From the NCBI RefSeq assembly GCF_015832195.1, contig NC_052018.1:70369666-70433665 (forward strand): 64,000 nucleotides of DNA. Direction: 5' to 3'. The notes below the pieces were generated by a model that was not told the DNA's origin, made no database searches, and worked only from the letters and a program-made list of their open reading frames with translations. This document shows, one piece after another, positions 35,331-47,766 of this stretch. Numbering within the stretch: the stretch's first letter is position 1; each line of letters starts with the position of its first letter. This stretch comes from Motacilla alba alba (lineage: Eukaryota > Chordata > Aves > Passeriformes > Motacillidae). A program made the position numbers and the translations under genes.

Positions 35331-37821
35331 AAAAGAACAAGAAGCAATCGTCTCAAATTGCAGAAGGGGAAACCTCAAGGTAACCACTTCTGTTGTGATG
35401 AACTTCTTGAGCACAGGAACAAGTGCTAAGAGGGCTCACAGGAATTCCTGCTGGGAAGCCTCAAAACTCCAATACACCAAGGCCTGCACAGCCTGGTATA
35501 ACTTTGAAGCTAGCCTTGCTTTATTCAAGGGGCCCTTTGCCAGTGGACAGCAAGCACTGCATTCAGAATTTTCCCTTAGTTTCATTAGCAAGAAGGCCTG
35601 CTAAGGAACAGAGTTGCTTAAAGATAATGAAATAGCAGTGCTTCATACAAGGCTGAAACAGATTTCCATCACTTGAGTAATTAGCCATACCCAGGAGTTT
35701 GTGCAAAACACAGATATTTAAGCACAGTTTCTATGACTACCATCATTCTGCTCATTATCTCTGAAGGATTAGCCTGGGGATTCTCTTGAAAAGGTCTTAA
35801 GAATGGGGAATCATGATGGCATACTATTACTTGGGATTTGATGGGTGTTAGGATTGCAGCGAATCAGTTTTTTCAGAACATTACTTTCGAGACCCTCTCT
35901 ATCTTGGTCAAGTGTATTTGTGCTTTTGGCTCATGACTAGTCATTTACAAACCTGCAAAGGGCTTTCCAGACAGAAACAAGTGAGCAGAGTTCAGAACTG
36001 CAGCCTAAAGATGGTTCAACCTGTCTTCTCCTCCAGCACAGAGGGAGAAGGTCAGCAAGCTAAAGACTCTACTTACAAAGAGCTTTAATTTCCGTAAGGT
36101 TAGGGAAGTGGATTGAAGGGACAGAGCAGATTTCCTTTAAGAATTAGAGAAGCACAAAGTAATTAATTTATCTCTATGAATTTTGATTTTATGTCTGAAT
36201 CTATCACAAGAAGGAGCTGGCTCCAAGAGGATAATTCTCTGTAGAACCAATGGAAAAGGAGCTTCCCTCTCCCTGAGGAAACCCATGGACTTCAAAGTGT
36301 GTTTTCATTCTAAAAAGAGACTAAGAAGAAAATATCTTGGAAATTTCCACAAGAAGAAATAATTTTGCTCCAATGTCATTAAAAAGGCTTTTTGAGCACT
36401 TATGTAATTTAGGTTCTGATACAAAATTTTAGAAATCAGAACATTGTTCAAACATCTGGAGAAATTGGATGAATTTACATAAGAAGCCACTTAGTGGCCC
36501 TCTTAGTTTTTTTCCCTTGATTCCTTGTTTTGCAGACATAGCACCAAACAGACCTTGAAAGAATGGGTGTGCACTAAGATAAACCTCAATTCTGGGTCAA
36601 ACCCTGGGCAAGCCTTTAATGTCTGCACAGCTGAATTTGAATTTGACAGCAGGAGAAGCTCTGCTGTCTTGCATCAAGGAAAAAACCATGGCAAATGAAT
36701 GATAAGCAACAAGAGCAAAATAATTCAGGCCACATTTTCAGGCTTACCAACACAAATAAAATGACACCTTCTAGATGCTGCTCACTGTGTGCTCTAGTCT
36801 TAGGTGACTTCTGCTACCAGCTTTGTACAACTGATGCTGGAATGCCTGCAGGCTTTAAGTGCCTCCCTAAAGTGTGAAAGGGAAGCTAATGGTGTTTCAA
36901 AGTACTAAGGAGAAACTTGGGATTCCTTTTCTCCTGTTTTAGGAGTAGAAATTCACAGGAGGCTTACTCGCATTAAACGAGTTGTAGCCATTTTATAGCT
37001 AATTTTAAAAAGCCACAGCAAAACCCATCAACCAAAACACCAACACACTGCAAATTCTAGAATACTAGTTCTCAAAAATTTTAAGAGCAATTGTATGGTT
37101 TGGGGAGTTTAGAAGTGCTATAGGAACTTCATAGGGGTTTGAAATGTTCAGGTACACCTTACATGACTTGGCATTAAGTACAGCTCTGTAGCAGCTGCAT
37201 TAGTATAATCACAGTGCTACAGTACCACAACAGCCTTCAGAGCTTTTCAGAACACAGCCTCGTTGTGCTCGAGACTGAACTCACTTGGTTCCTGGGAAAA
37301 ATGTTCCCACTTGTTCTGTGTATGTCAAGGCAGAAATGAATTTTTAGGAAAAGTCCCTTTCTTCTAAGTTGTTAGCATACAAAGAACAACAGAGTTTTTT
37401 TCAGCAAGGGAACTCCCACCCTTCCAACATTGATAGAAAGATGCTGGCTGTAATGCAAGGCACTCTCTCCCAGTCTAACAAAGCAACATGCAAAACAAAG
37501 GCCCCATCTCAAAATTCCAAAAACTTAGAGGAGTAGGTTTAATTAAAGTTCAGCCATCTCCTAAATTTCCCCATGCCCAGACACAAAATTGATGCTTACA
37601 GAGTTGGTTCTGGAGGCCCAGAGGTGGCCCCCTCTGCTGCAAGCCCCAGCAGTCCTTTCAGCAGCCACAGGCAGGAGAACAGCCATGCAGCAGCTGAGGC
37701 TGAGAGAACCTATAATCCATGGTAGACTAACTGAGCTCACACACTCCCAGCTTAATATTCAGTCCTACACCTTTTTGCTTTTATGCAGAAACAGCTGTCT
37801 TCCTGCTTACTTTCTGACAGC
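35331..37821. other. Unique AT-rich DNA, nothing recognised
   Basis: No supported gene, repeat family or RNA feature. Open frames are under 90 codons. Confidence 0.5.
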
Positions 37822-37908
37822 ATTTAGTGCCATGCTCTGGTTGACGTGGCGGTGTTAGGTCATAGATTGGACTTGATTTCAGAGCTCTTTTCCAGCCTGA
37901 TTCTGTGA
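37822..37908 (+). mobile_element. CR1 3'-end fragment
   Basis: ATTTAGTGCCATGCTCTGGT, then GTGGCGGTGTTAGGTCATAG, TTGGACTTGAT, a CTTTTCCAGCC block and a terminal ATTCTGTGA match the last roughly 90 bases of an avian CR1 copy in order. Strongly 5'-truncated; single tail unit. Confidence 0.85.
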
Positions 37909-38286
37909 CTTCTGGTATTATTTCAATATACCTTTAAGAGGCTTAAATCACTATAGTTCCCTCACAGCATGGGTAATGAAACATATTAATCTGTCAAGCA
38001 ATTTAAGACAAATGATGGATAGCAGATGAACTCAATATTTGTGTCACTGTTAAACAGATTTGGAGAGGCACAGTGTACCTCTGGTGTCAGGCTGCACCTC
38101 TAACAGGACAAACTTCAGCTTGCTAATTGTCACAAAGTACAAATTGGCTGCTGGTGTTTGCCTGGAGGTCCTGGGTGATAGACTGAATGAAGGAAATTTC
38201 TGTGTAATTGCCTAAACAGATTTGGACTGAAACCTTTTACCACTGTTTTAATGGCAAAACAAGAGTTCTGCCTTCTGTCATTATCG

Positions 38287-38736
38287 GGTCAGTGTAGGAA
38301 TGTGCCCCCTGTTGACAGAGTGACCAAACTATCCTTTGTCTCCTTAAAAAGGAAAAAAGCCCAGAAATTTCTTTCCTCAATTAGCAAAGAAGACACCTCA
38401 TAGGACCTGAGGGCCTTCATCTCAAACTTAAGGACAGCCAATTGGACAGGAGCCAAAAAGTCCTGCCTAAGCAATTTACTAGAAAAATAGGAGAACAAAG
38501 AAACTAATGGCTTTTGTGGGGTGTTTTACCGGGGGCAAGAACCTCTTGCACCTGGCTCGGGTTTTCACTGTAAAGAGTTTTGTTATTTTACCTTTTAATA
38601 AAACTTTTCTGTTTCCTACACTACCACAGAAGCCATCCCTCCGATTTTATGCCTTCTATGCTGAGCTATCTTGAGTGTGATATAAATCTCCAAGAGCTTA
38701 TAAGACCTGGCTCAAGGAGACCATATATCAGGTCAC
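38287..38736 (+). mobile_element. ERVK-like solo LTR with imperfect 6-bp duplication
   Basis: Proposed LTR 38,293-38,730 (438 bases), opening TGTAGGAATG and closing ATATATCA, flanked by GGTCAG (38,287-38,292) and GGTCAC (38,731-38,736). It carries an AATAAA signal (38,597-38,602) followed by a U5-like stretch, and its opening region (TGTTGACAGAGTGACC at about 38,310) is recalled from passerine ERVK LTRs. No gag, pol or env sequence adjoins it, so it is a solo LTR. The outer ends are less certain than for the other LTRs because one duplication base differs. Confidence 0.6.
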
Positions 38737-39293
38737 CAGTTCTGTTCTGGCTTTTGCCTACCAGAATTGGAGCTAGCTCTTGGTTTGAGTTCTGTGGTGC
38801 AATACCTAGGCCATGATCATGCCTAAACAGGCCCTGCCCTAAGAAAGGTGGAGAAGCTGTAAACACAACAAAAATACAGAGAGAAGAAAGAAACTCCATG
38901 TTCTTTTTGTGATATTACAGTAAATTGCCCTCTCCAGTGAAAGTGGAGGGAGGGAAGTGACAGGCAGGAAAAACCCTTCAGTCCTCCACTTCTGGGGAGG
39001 AAAAGACAGATACAGGCTCTGTAGAAGAAGAAATCCAGAAGCAAAAATATCCTTTTGGTGGCTGAGTAGATGGATGACTGCAGCTGCAGCTACAGCCAAC
39101 ATTATACTTGCATTATACTTGCAGTTAAATCCCCTCAGTACTTTGCCCCAGCTCACAATGTCTGCCCATGCCACAGAAGGATGGGCACTCCAGCTGTCTG
39201 TTACAGGGTTTGTTCTGGATCTTGTGGAAAGAAACATTTTGGAAACAGAAACTTCTTCGCAGGAGCAAAGTCTCCATCTGCCTTTTCAAGTTC
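38737..39293. other. Spacer between two LTRs
   Basis: About 560 bases of non-repeat DNA carrying many overlapping open frames on both strands; one plus frame of 165 codons (38,957-39,454) runs into the next LTR and is therefore spurious. A two-unit tandem repeat of ATTATACTTGC lies at 39,101-39,122. No gene recognised. Confidence 0.5.
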
Positions 39294-39947
39294 TTTCCTG
39301 TTCGAGATTGCAAGGCAACATGTATTCTATTTGCCATCTGTATAATAGCAGTTGTCTTTTGTCAAGTGGGCAGTTTCCCTTATCTCTTCTACAGTCACTC
39401 CTCCCTCGGGAGGGGACATCTACTGATAACAGGCTATTGAATGTCACTGCCTGACTGATAAGAACTAGAGCATCCCATTGTGAGATGCTACACCCAGAGG
39501 GAGGAGCCAAGCATTCCTACCTGGATATAATCTGGAAATTCTAGAAATACTACACAGCATCTCCACTGGATTCCCAGAGGAAGAGCAGCTGCCTCTTCTT
39601 CCACTGGATCTTCAGAAGAAGACTACACCCTTTCTACAGGATCCCTGCTCCAACAGAACCACAGCTGACACTCCAGGAGGACTGCAGCCACATTTCCAAT
39701 TGGACTGCTACCAACACCAACAGGGTGTCAGGTTGTGTTCTGACTCTGTCAGTGTTATTTTAGTTTACTGCATTGTTTATATTTTCTTCCCTATAAAAAA
39801 ACTTATTTCCTGCTCCCGTATTTGTTGCCTGGGAGCCCCTAATTTAAATTTTATAGCAATTCAGAGAGAGGGGGTTTACATTTTCTATTTCAGGGAGGCA
39901 CCTGCCTTCCGTAACAGACACCTGTCTTTCCAAACCAAGACATTTCC
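39294..39947 (+). mobile_element. ERVL-like solo LTR, TTTCC target duplication
   Basis: LTR 39,299-39,942 (644 bases) starts TGTTCGAG and ends AAGACA, with perfect 5-bp copies of TTTCC at 39,294-39,298 and 39,943-39,947. Landmarks recalled from passerine ERVL LTRs occur in order: GTCAAGTGGGCAGTTTCCC, GAATGTCACTGCCTGACTGA, a TATA-like GGATATAATC near 39,523, CTCCAGGAGGACTGCAGCCA, and near the end AGACACCTGTCTTTCCAAAC. The poly(A) signal region is altered to CTATAAAAAA. A 5-bp duplication fits ERVL-type integration. No internal coding sequence remains. Confidence 0.9.
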
Positions 39948-42625
39948 TTTCTATAAAGCTGTGCCTTGAAGGAACAGTAAGCAGTATATAACCTGATCAA
40001 GGTCACAAAACTTTATGTCCTAGCAGAACAGTATAGTTCAGCTGACACTGGATAAACAAAACTTGTGGATTTATATGGACACCATCTAATTCCCTACCTT
40101 CCTTTCTTCCCCCTCACTAACATGATTTTTGTGAAAAGATTTAGAGCCCAGGGGGGCTGTGTTCTCCTGCAATGAAGTGTGGCTGTCTTAAGAAGCTTAT
40201 GATCCAAGATGTAACACCACTCATGATATTCCCTTGAATCTCCAGGGCTTAAACCACAGCACTACCTGAAAATGCACATCCCTCCTCACCCTCCTGCTCT
40301 CTCCTTTACTCAGACAGCAGGCTATGCAATACCCATGTATTTGTTTTCCAGTACCAATGCTATCACACTGAGAAGGTACTGTGACATCCTTCTTTTTAAA
40401 GAACATTTTGCTTTACAGCAGGCTGGCCTTGAATAAAAAGGTAACTTGTTCCCCAACACCTAAACCCAGTAATAACTCTTACAAATGCAATCTCCACACA
40501 TGGACCATACAAAATGGCCATTTTTTTGTCATGAACAGAGAGCCCCTTCTCAAGGCATTACTAATGCCATATGAATCTTTATTCTGTATCACAATACTCC
40601 AGGCATTGATAGGACGATGACAAAAAAGACCCTTTCAACCACCATTTTGGACCATATTTTCTATGCATGTTATGAACAAAAAAATCTCATACATTTTTCT
40701 GTCTTTCAGAAAGACAGATTGTGGCAAATTGGACTCCCTTTGCATAATACATTACTGAAAGTTGATTGAGTAGTTCAAATACTGATTAGCTCAGTATTAA
40801 TAACTGCAATTATTATGTTTATATTGTGTATGGATATTTCCTGAAATCTCTGGGACAACAAAAAAATAGACTTCATCTTCTTTAGCATAAGCTTATTACG
40901 TAAGATCAAGTATAATTCAGATTTAAACAACATTCACTGCTAACAGGAAACTAATCAGACAGAAGGAGACAAAGATCCAAGTTTTTATATCCATTTCTTC
41001 TTAGTATGAAGGACAAGTCAGAGTTCAGCAAACTTTCCTTTTCAGACATCTACTGGTTTCCCTTTTATCTGGGCTTCCCTGCTACTCCTTACAAGCCCAG
41101 CAGGCATGGGTGGCCCTGAGCAGAAAGCCCCAGGTGTCACTAGGAATTTGTCCCCCTCGTAGCACCAGCAACACAGAGGGAGAAAATGGCAGAGGGACTA
41201 AACTCAAGACTGCAAGTGCATTTACTGAGGCAGAAAACAAGGTGAAGTCTCCTCTCTGAGAGGAAAAGTAACTTTAAGCACTCAGCAAGGTGACAGAAGA
41301 AAGATTAGATGTCTTCTTGTAGTTGGCATTACTCTAATCCTGTTTCAATAGCTTCACTTCCAGACACATGCACATTTCTGTACATGATTTCCCCAAAAAT
41401 ACAATTAGTATTTCCACAGACAAGAAAAATTATAAAGGGAACAGGGGTTTAAAAAAAGTATTTTTTAAAAAGTTCTCCTTATGCCAGAGAAAAAGATTGA
41501 CTGTCATCACTTGATTTCTCTGCTTTCTAAAAATTTGCATTTCAAAGAATAAGCCAAAGAGAAAGAAGATATTCCACAGTAACCTCAGCTTAATTAAAAC
41601 AATTGTTGAATATTCATTTTCCCTCTCATCTCCACAGAAAGACTGGTACTGCTGTAGCAGTTGCATGATGTGCTTACTGAAGACAGGAGCTCTAATTTCA
41701 AGTGAAAGAATATCTATGCATTTTTATGCTTGTTACTGTAATTATAATTCAATATTTCCATTGCAATAATGCTTAAGCAATCCCACTGAGATTCGTTCTC
41801 CTATGCAATGTACAAACATGTTGACATGACCCCCAAAAGGGCTGGATGGTTGCCAGTCCCACCTTACAGGCACATACACGATTTAAAGGGTAAGTCTACA
41901 ATGGTTTTGACAAGACTTGCATATCTGCTGCCAGCACAAGCTCCTGAGCTAGGAAAGGTGAAATGAGCAGGAGCAAGCACTTTATCATGTTTTTCTATTG
42001 TGCTCACTCAGTGCAAATTCGGCAGCTCTGTCTCTGCAGCTGAAGTGAATATAGTTCAATATGGAGCACACATCGATCCAGGCACATTCCCAAAGCCCAC
42101 TTGAGAGGACACAAGCACTATCATTTTGGCTAAGTACACCACCTCACCCACCCCTGTGCTTGTAAGTGAGTTAGGTAGCCCACAGGCAAACCAGGATTTT
42201 TCATTCATTGCAGTGCTGAGCCAGAAGATCTTTCAGAACTTCAAGTGATCAAAAATCTGTGGAAATTCTGTGTATACATAGTGACACACAGCTTTGTGTG
42301 CATGCAGAAATACCTCCCTCTGTGTGCACATAAACATCCCTTTGATACCCTCCTATACCCAAAGAATCAAATTTAAGTTTTGACAGCCTAAAACAAAGAT
42401 AAGAGAACAGTCACAAAAATTCTCAGACAGGGAACAATGGAGGAGTTGCCCAAATACCCTCATACCTTCCTCTGGGATGCATGGGATGGTCCTGGATGGA
42501 CCAAAAGTGCTACCTCTCAGTAAATCCCTCCAGCTTCAGTAAGACACAGGAAATCCAGAGATCTCTCAATATTCAGTCCCAAGGACTTGCAGGGTAGTGG
42601 AGACAAGCACCTCAAGACTCAGACC
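39948..42625. other. Unique AT-rich DNA, nothing recognised
   Basis: No supported gene; open frames under 80 codons. No further LTR or CR1 blocks recognised. Confidence 0.5.
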
Positions 42626-42996
42626 AGCAAGTGTGGTATTCACATGCCCTCTAATCAGAGAGAAGCTGTGAGAGAAGCAGAGAAGAAAGGAAAACAATTC
42701 TTATCTCTGCTTGCTGCTCCTGTTGTTTTGCACATGTGGAATGTGTTGTAAGATTATTTACCTGAAGGAATTTGGTAATTTGATTCTGCTGAGGATTGTT
42801 TTGTTTCCTTGGCCAATCACAAAAAGCTGTCAGCAGACAGTCACGAGTTTTCTTTAGTATTCTTTAGTATTTAGTATATTGCAATATAGTTATGTTATAA
42901 TATAGTATAATAAAGTAATTAATTAGCCTTCTGATACCATGGAGTTCTGCACATCATTCTTCCCAGACATTGGGCATCTTAGCACCGATAAGCAAG
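42626..42996 (+). mobile_element. ERVK-like solo LTR, AGCAAG target duplication
   Basis: LTR 42,632-42,990 (359 bases) opens TGTGGTATTC and is flanked by identical 6-bp AGCAAG copies (42,626-42,631 and 42,991-42,996). It contains a CCAAT box (near 42,812), a CAGTCACGAG block, a tandem ATTCTTTAGT pair, a TA-rich stretch and an AATAAA signal at 42,909-42,914, then GTAATTAATTAGCCTTCTGA, an arrangement recalled from passerine ERVK LTRs. The last two bases are TA instead of the usual CA, fitting a C-to-T change after insertion. No internal retroviral sequence. Confidence 0.9.
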
Positions 42997-45909
42997 TCTG
43001 GCACACTTTGACTCTCAAGTAACACAACCATCAGCTGTGTTACTCTGCACACCATTAGCAGATCTGCAAGCCATTAAGTCCCACCTTGTTTCAATTGGAC
43101 TAATTAATTACTACTTTGCAGCACTTTCTTCTGAGCCAGACCCTACTGCTGCCTGATTAATACATACTGACTAGAAGGAAATTTTGTGCTGTAAAGAAAC
43201 GCCATAGAAAGCATTTACACAGAATAGCCATAGTACAACAACTGAAAAATCACCTTTCTGGCAGCTGAAGACCTGCACAGCATTATATAGGTATGTTCTT
43301 GTATCATTTGGCTCAGCTGGAATCACAGGATAAAAACGCCAGCCTGTTTCAGGGACCACAACCTTCCTCTGCATTTAATGCTTGTATTAGTTCCTGCCAT
43401 ATTCAGCAACACCTTTCAAGCTTCAGCAAGTGTTGAGATCTGAGCCTTAGAAAAGTCACCTTAATTAGCTGAGACGGGCTGTGAGCAGTGGCAACAGTGG
43501 CTTTGCAAGCCATGGGCTGTCTCTGGCATAAAGAGGGCAAAATTGTTCCCCATCAGCACAGCCCTGAGCCCACTCTGGCTCTGCAGCAAGTTTGGTGATG
43601 TAGGAATTTGGGTGGGTTTGCAAGGGATGAAATGAGGGCAGGCATCCAGACATCTGAGCCCCAAAATCTCTTCTCCCTTCTCTGCAAACTGCCACAGGCA
43701 AGTCAGGGGCAGCTGGGAGCAGCTCAGCTCCCCACTTGGAACCTGAAATGACAACCCCATTTCCAATTTCCCCATGCACTGCTCTATCAATGGCAAGCTC
43801 AGCACAGTGATCACTGTTGGCAGCAAGACCAGCACAGGCTCCTGCAGGCTTGATATGGCATAAACCCATGAGTCCAGAAGTTTGTTTCATCCAGAGACTT
43901 GAAAAAATAATGAAGTCAGTCTCTCCCCCTCCAGCTTGACTGCAGCATTTCTAACACCTCTCACCTCTGCCTGAGTCCTTAAAATCACTTTCCTTAAAAT
44001 AAACAATCCTTTAGCATTCTTCTGATTCTTCATGTTAAAATAATACTAGCAAGTTGTGTAGAAAACAAAATAGTTTAGAAAATAAAATGCACCCAGATTA
44101 AGGTTTTGTTTCAAAAGAAAAACACCCACAATTTTCATCATGCATCACAGAAGTCAATGAAATATCTGCTGCTTTCTCAGAACCGTTTTTAAGGCTAGAG
44201 TTTTACTTTGAGCAGGGAAAATCTTGATTTTGCTTCTTGGCCTCATTTAAATTAGCTTTGGGTGGAAGAAGGCACACTTTGTTTCATTAGACATGACATA
44301 CCAATTTTAACAAAATAAAACCATCAATACATTAGTCACCCCATTTGCATTAGCTGGTCAGCCTGTTCCATTTAGTAACACTCACTTTCTCCCTCTGGAG
44401 CTCCAGCTGGCCTCTGGCAGAGGAGGCTTGGCAAGAACTGTTCTTGGTTTGTTTAGTGCCAGGTCTTTTATCAAGGGAGCAGAAGAGATGTCTGTTGAGG
44501 ACATCTAGACTAACTTGTTTTGGGAATCTTCACCTCTAAGCCTCTTCGTAAAAAGCGGTGATTCTTTAAAGCAGTTGGGTAGTCAGTAAAAAAGCATCAT
44601 GTCTGAAATCATTCCATAGGAAAAGGACAACGTATTAAAGATAGCAATAAACATACTGTAGGCTCACTTATGCTCACTGCAAAGATAATCCAAATCTCAG
44701 GTTCATTTAAATAACATGTTTCCCATCATGCTGACAGCCACAGAGATAAAGGGAGGCAGAAGAAGGTGCTACAGGACTCTTTAATGTTCCTGTCAGCCAT
44801 AGAGTGTAATTTGATCTCTTTATTTATGAGCACCTGAAGAAAATTCAATTCTATAATTTCCTCCCTTGCTCTGAGATGAATAAACTGTGTTTTTCCGAGA
44901 GATGACAATCAAATGCTGATCACAGTGACAGTTGCCAGCCCTAGTAGTCCATAAACAAATTAATTCCATTAGGATCTAATGATTTGCCATTGTGAAAATG
45001 CACCACTAATACTTAAATTCCACGCATCTCCAGACACAGGCTTTTGAAGCAGTCATGAATATTATTGTGAAGCAGCCAGTAGGAATACCAGTTTCATCTG
45101 AACAAAGGTTCTTGGCAAAAACAAACTTAATGAAACCCCTACAGTATTGATTTTGCTCATTTGACAAGCAAACAGCATTTCTCAGGTAATCAGCTTTCCT
45201 CCTTCATGTCAGTTTTTTCCTCCTGTCATACCTGTGGTGACAGCCCATCTTTCCTCATCTTCCCGTGTTAGCTGCCTGCTGCCCTCCAAAGCTCCACATT
45301 AAGGAGACTCCAGCCCTGCACTGCCCACTGAATGGCCATAGCTGGAAGTTCATGGTACTTCCAGGTCTCCATCCCTCTGCACCAGACATAGATGCAGGAC
45401 AAGACAGCTGTGCAGCTGCTGCATGGCATGGGCAGTCCCCACTGTGGCTCCTACAGCTCAGTGCTGGAAGGCAGAGGTGGCTAGTTCATCTTTCTGGCTG
45501 GTTTTATGGCCACATAGCTTAACAAATATAAAAAAGCTATGCTGTTGCTCTTATCCAGCTGCATTTGACTCTGCATCATCTTTTAGCCTCTGCAGCATTG
45601 GAGCTCTTTATTTTGAAAATGCAAGGTGGAGGTGGACTGTAGAGTGGCCTTAACTTCCTGATGGTCATGGAAAGCAAGGAAGGACTGCTTTGTTATAATC
45701 AGAGTACCAAATTATGGAAAGCCTACTGATGGTACGGAGTACTAAGGTCTGAACAACTGGCCCTGAGCAAAAGCTGATCTCTAGGTGAACGTTGCAATCC
45801 CATGTTACATATCTACATTCACTCATTAACAAAGTATTGTTATATGTGTTTATTTATTGGCAAATCATATATTTACCACTCCATATCTAGAAACCAGATA
45901 AGGCTGGCT
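42997..45909. other. Unique DNA, nothing recognised
   Basis: The part at 43,465-43,890 has higher GC with overlapping minus-strand frames of 124 and 141 codons; neither shows a domain, conserved motif or splice context. No repeat family recognised. Confidence 0.5.
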
Positions 45910-46358
45910 ATTAGGAGAGTATAGAATCAAAGACCACTCTCTTGGCTTCTCCTTGAGCCCTGGCTAGGGTGTTCAAGAATGCCAACAGAAGAATGAACTT
46001 AGAAATGATGTCACCTTGTTTGTTTTACAGTATAAAAGCTGAGCTCCTGTCACAGCAAATGGGGGAGGCCTTGTGTCCTGCCATGTGGATGCACCACAGG
46101 ATTTCCCATTTCCTGGGTGTGGTTCTCCAGTCGTTTGTGTGACAGCTTCCCCCCCCCAGCTGATGTGCAGATTTGGATGATGCTAAAGTATCAGGGCAAC
46201 TTTCTTAATCATTATAGGCATTCTTTTCCAGCAATGATTAGGTGCATTGCTTAGCTTATCCTTTTGTGATTGTTTGCAATTTTACATTAGAGTAAATGAT
46301 GCTATTCCTTAGGTTGGTGTCTGGGTCTGTGTGCCTGACCCTATCCACTGGCAAAACA
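45910..46358 (+). mobile_element. ERVL-like 5' LTR (left end uncertain)
   Basis: LTR anatomy is visible: a TATA box TATAAAAG at 46,031-46,038, the GGGAGGCCTTGTGTCCTGCC and CCATGTGGATG blocks, a C9 run, ATGATTAGGTGCATTGCTTA, a weak poly(A)-like AGTAAATGATG and TGTCTGGGTCTGTGTG, ending ACA at 46,358. These blocks are recalled from avian ERVL-type LTRs. The left boundary could not be fixed (no clear TG start or duplication), so the start is approximate. Confidence 0.55.
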
Positions 46359-46500
46359 TGGTATCAGAATTCAGGTCTTAACTTATTAGGCAGGGATACA
46401 TATTTATATAACTTAAAATTTCCAGAATATGGTGGAGACCAAAAGAACAGCTGGGCTCAGAGAAGAGACTGGCAAGTTTCTGACCAAAAAAAATTCCACT
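46359..46500 (+). mobile_element. ERV primer-binding site and leader remnant
   Basis: Directly after the LTR's terminal CA comes TGGTATCAGAATTCAGG (46,359-46,375), which begins with the obligatory TGG. It agrees at about 11 of 16 positions with the complement of a leucine tRNA 3' end as I recall it (TGGTGTCAGGAG type), the primer that names the ERVL class. The following sequence to about 46,500 may be leader; no gag or pol frame follows, so the internal region is deleted or truncated. Confidence 0.45.
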
Positions 46501-47766
46501 AACCTTTTCCCTTAGTTTGCTCTCCTTGAGAAATGTTTTGTCTTTTATCAGGGACAAGGAGAGACAGACTATTCTGCAAATCCCCAGCAAGTGCTCCATC
46601 AAACCTTCACCTTTGCTGCAGCTAATTATCTCACTCCAGCAGAGAGTTCTTATCAGAGACTGTGCATTTCTCTGCAAACAGGAAAAATAACACACTGCTA
46701 TTCCTCTGTGTGTCTCCGACAGCTCCAGCTATGTGTATCTCACTGTATTCACAGAGAATATCAGTAGTGACAGAAGTAGGAAGAAAAACGTCCTCAGAGT
46801 AAAAAAAAATCCTAAGTGTTTCATTAGCATAACCATATAAGAATTACACAATAAATATTTTTCTCTTTTTTATTGTGCATATTAATTTCTCAGAATAAGA
46901 CTGTGCTGTGATGCCGTGTAAATCTATTACACCATGCTCAGGAAAACCACACTACAGAGCTCCAACATTTCAACAGAGCAGTCCCTGAGGAATGCCTGAA
47001 AGAAATCCCTTCCTTAAAATGATTTTCTTCTTGCAGTACATCTTCAATAGTCTTAGCACTCAAACATTTCCAAGCCCTTCCAAAAATATTGTTGAAGATT
47101 AATTTTTAATTAGCTTTCTAAAAGACTTCCCTATTACAACACATGCACTGCTGTAACTTACAAAGAAGCCTTGTAGACAAGCTGTATTTCTTTTTATAGG
47201 CTGCAACTTATGCAGTTAATTAAATGCTGCTGAACTCATTCTCATTGTACAGCTCTGTAAACTATTAAAACATCTTCCTCTGGTGCACACACACTGCACT
47301 CATATAACTATTCTGCACACCACCAGCTTTTAACTAAAGGATACAAGAATTATTTTTACACTCATCAGGATTGGGAAGGTGAACAGCATCTGCACACTGA
47401 GAGCACGAAAAGGCCATGTCTGATTTCTCACTTCCCTTCCCACAGCGGGAGGGACAGCCTGAAGTGACCTGAAGGGCTGGGGCTGTGGACAGGGGGCTGC
47501 AGGAAGGGGACACACTGGGCCAGGGATGCTGCAGGAGGAGCGGGGCTCAAGGAGCGTGCAGTGACTCAGCCATCCCTGCCACAGGTGCATCTCTGCCTGC
47601 TCAGCAGGCCGGTGCCAGCAGCACCACGACTCCTGCAGAAAGAAGGTCAGAAATACTCCCTTCCAAAAGAAAAGGAATTGCTGCAAGTCCAGTGATGGAA
47701 AAGCTCTCTTGATGTTTCATTGCCGTGTGTTTGTGTCTTAAGTCAGATGTGACAGATTCCTTAGCT
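46501..47766. other. Non-coding stretch with a GC-rich patch
   Basis: Mostly unique AT-rich DNA. The part from about 47,440 to 47,640 is GC-rich; an acceptor-like CACTTCCCTTCCCACAG ends near 47,446 and a CCACAG/GTGCAT donor-like string lies near 47,585, but the open frames show no domain. No repeat family recognised. Confidence 0.45.

Noticed and set aside
38957..39454. 165-codon plus-strand open frame, longest in the window
   Set aside because: Runs from unique DNA into the ERVL-like LTR beginning at 39,299; no family resemblance, so not a gene.
43465..43890. 141- and 124-codon minus-strand frames in a GC-richer patch
   Set aside because: Overlapping frames of similar length without domain, splice sites or recognisable motif; expected in GC-richer DNA with fewer stops.
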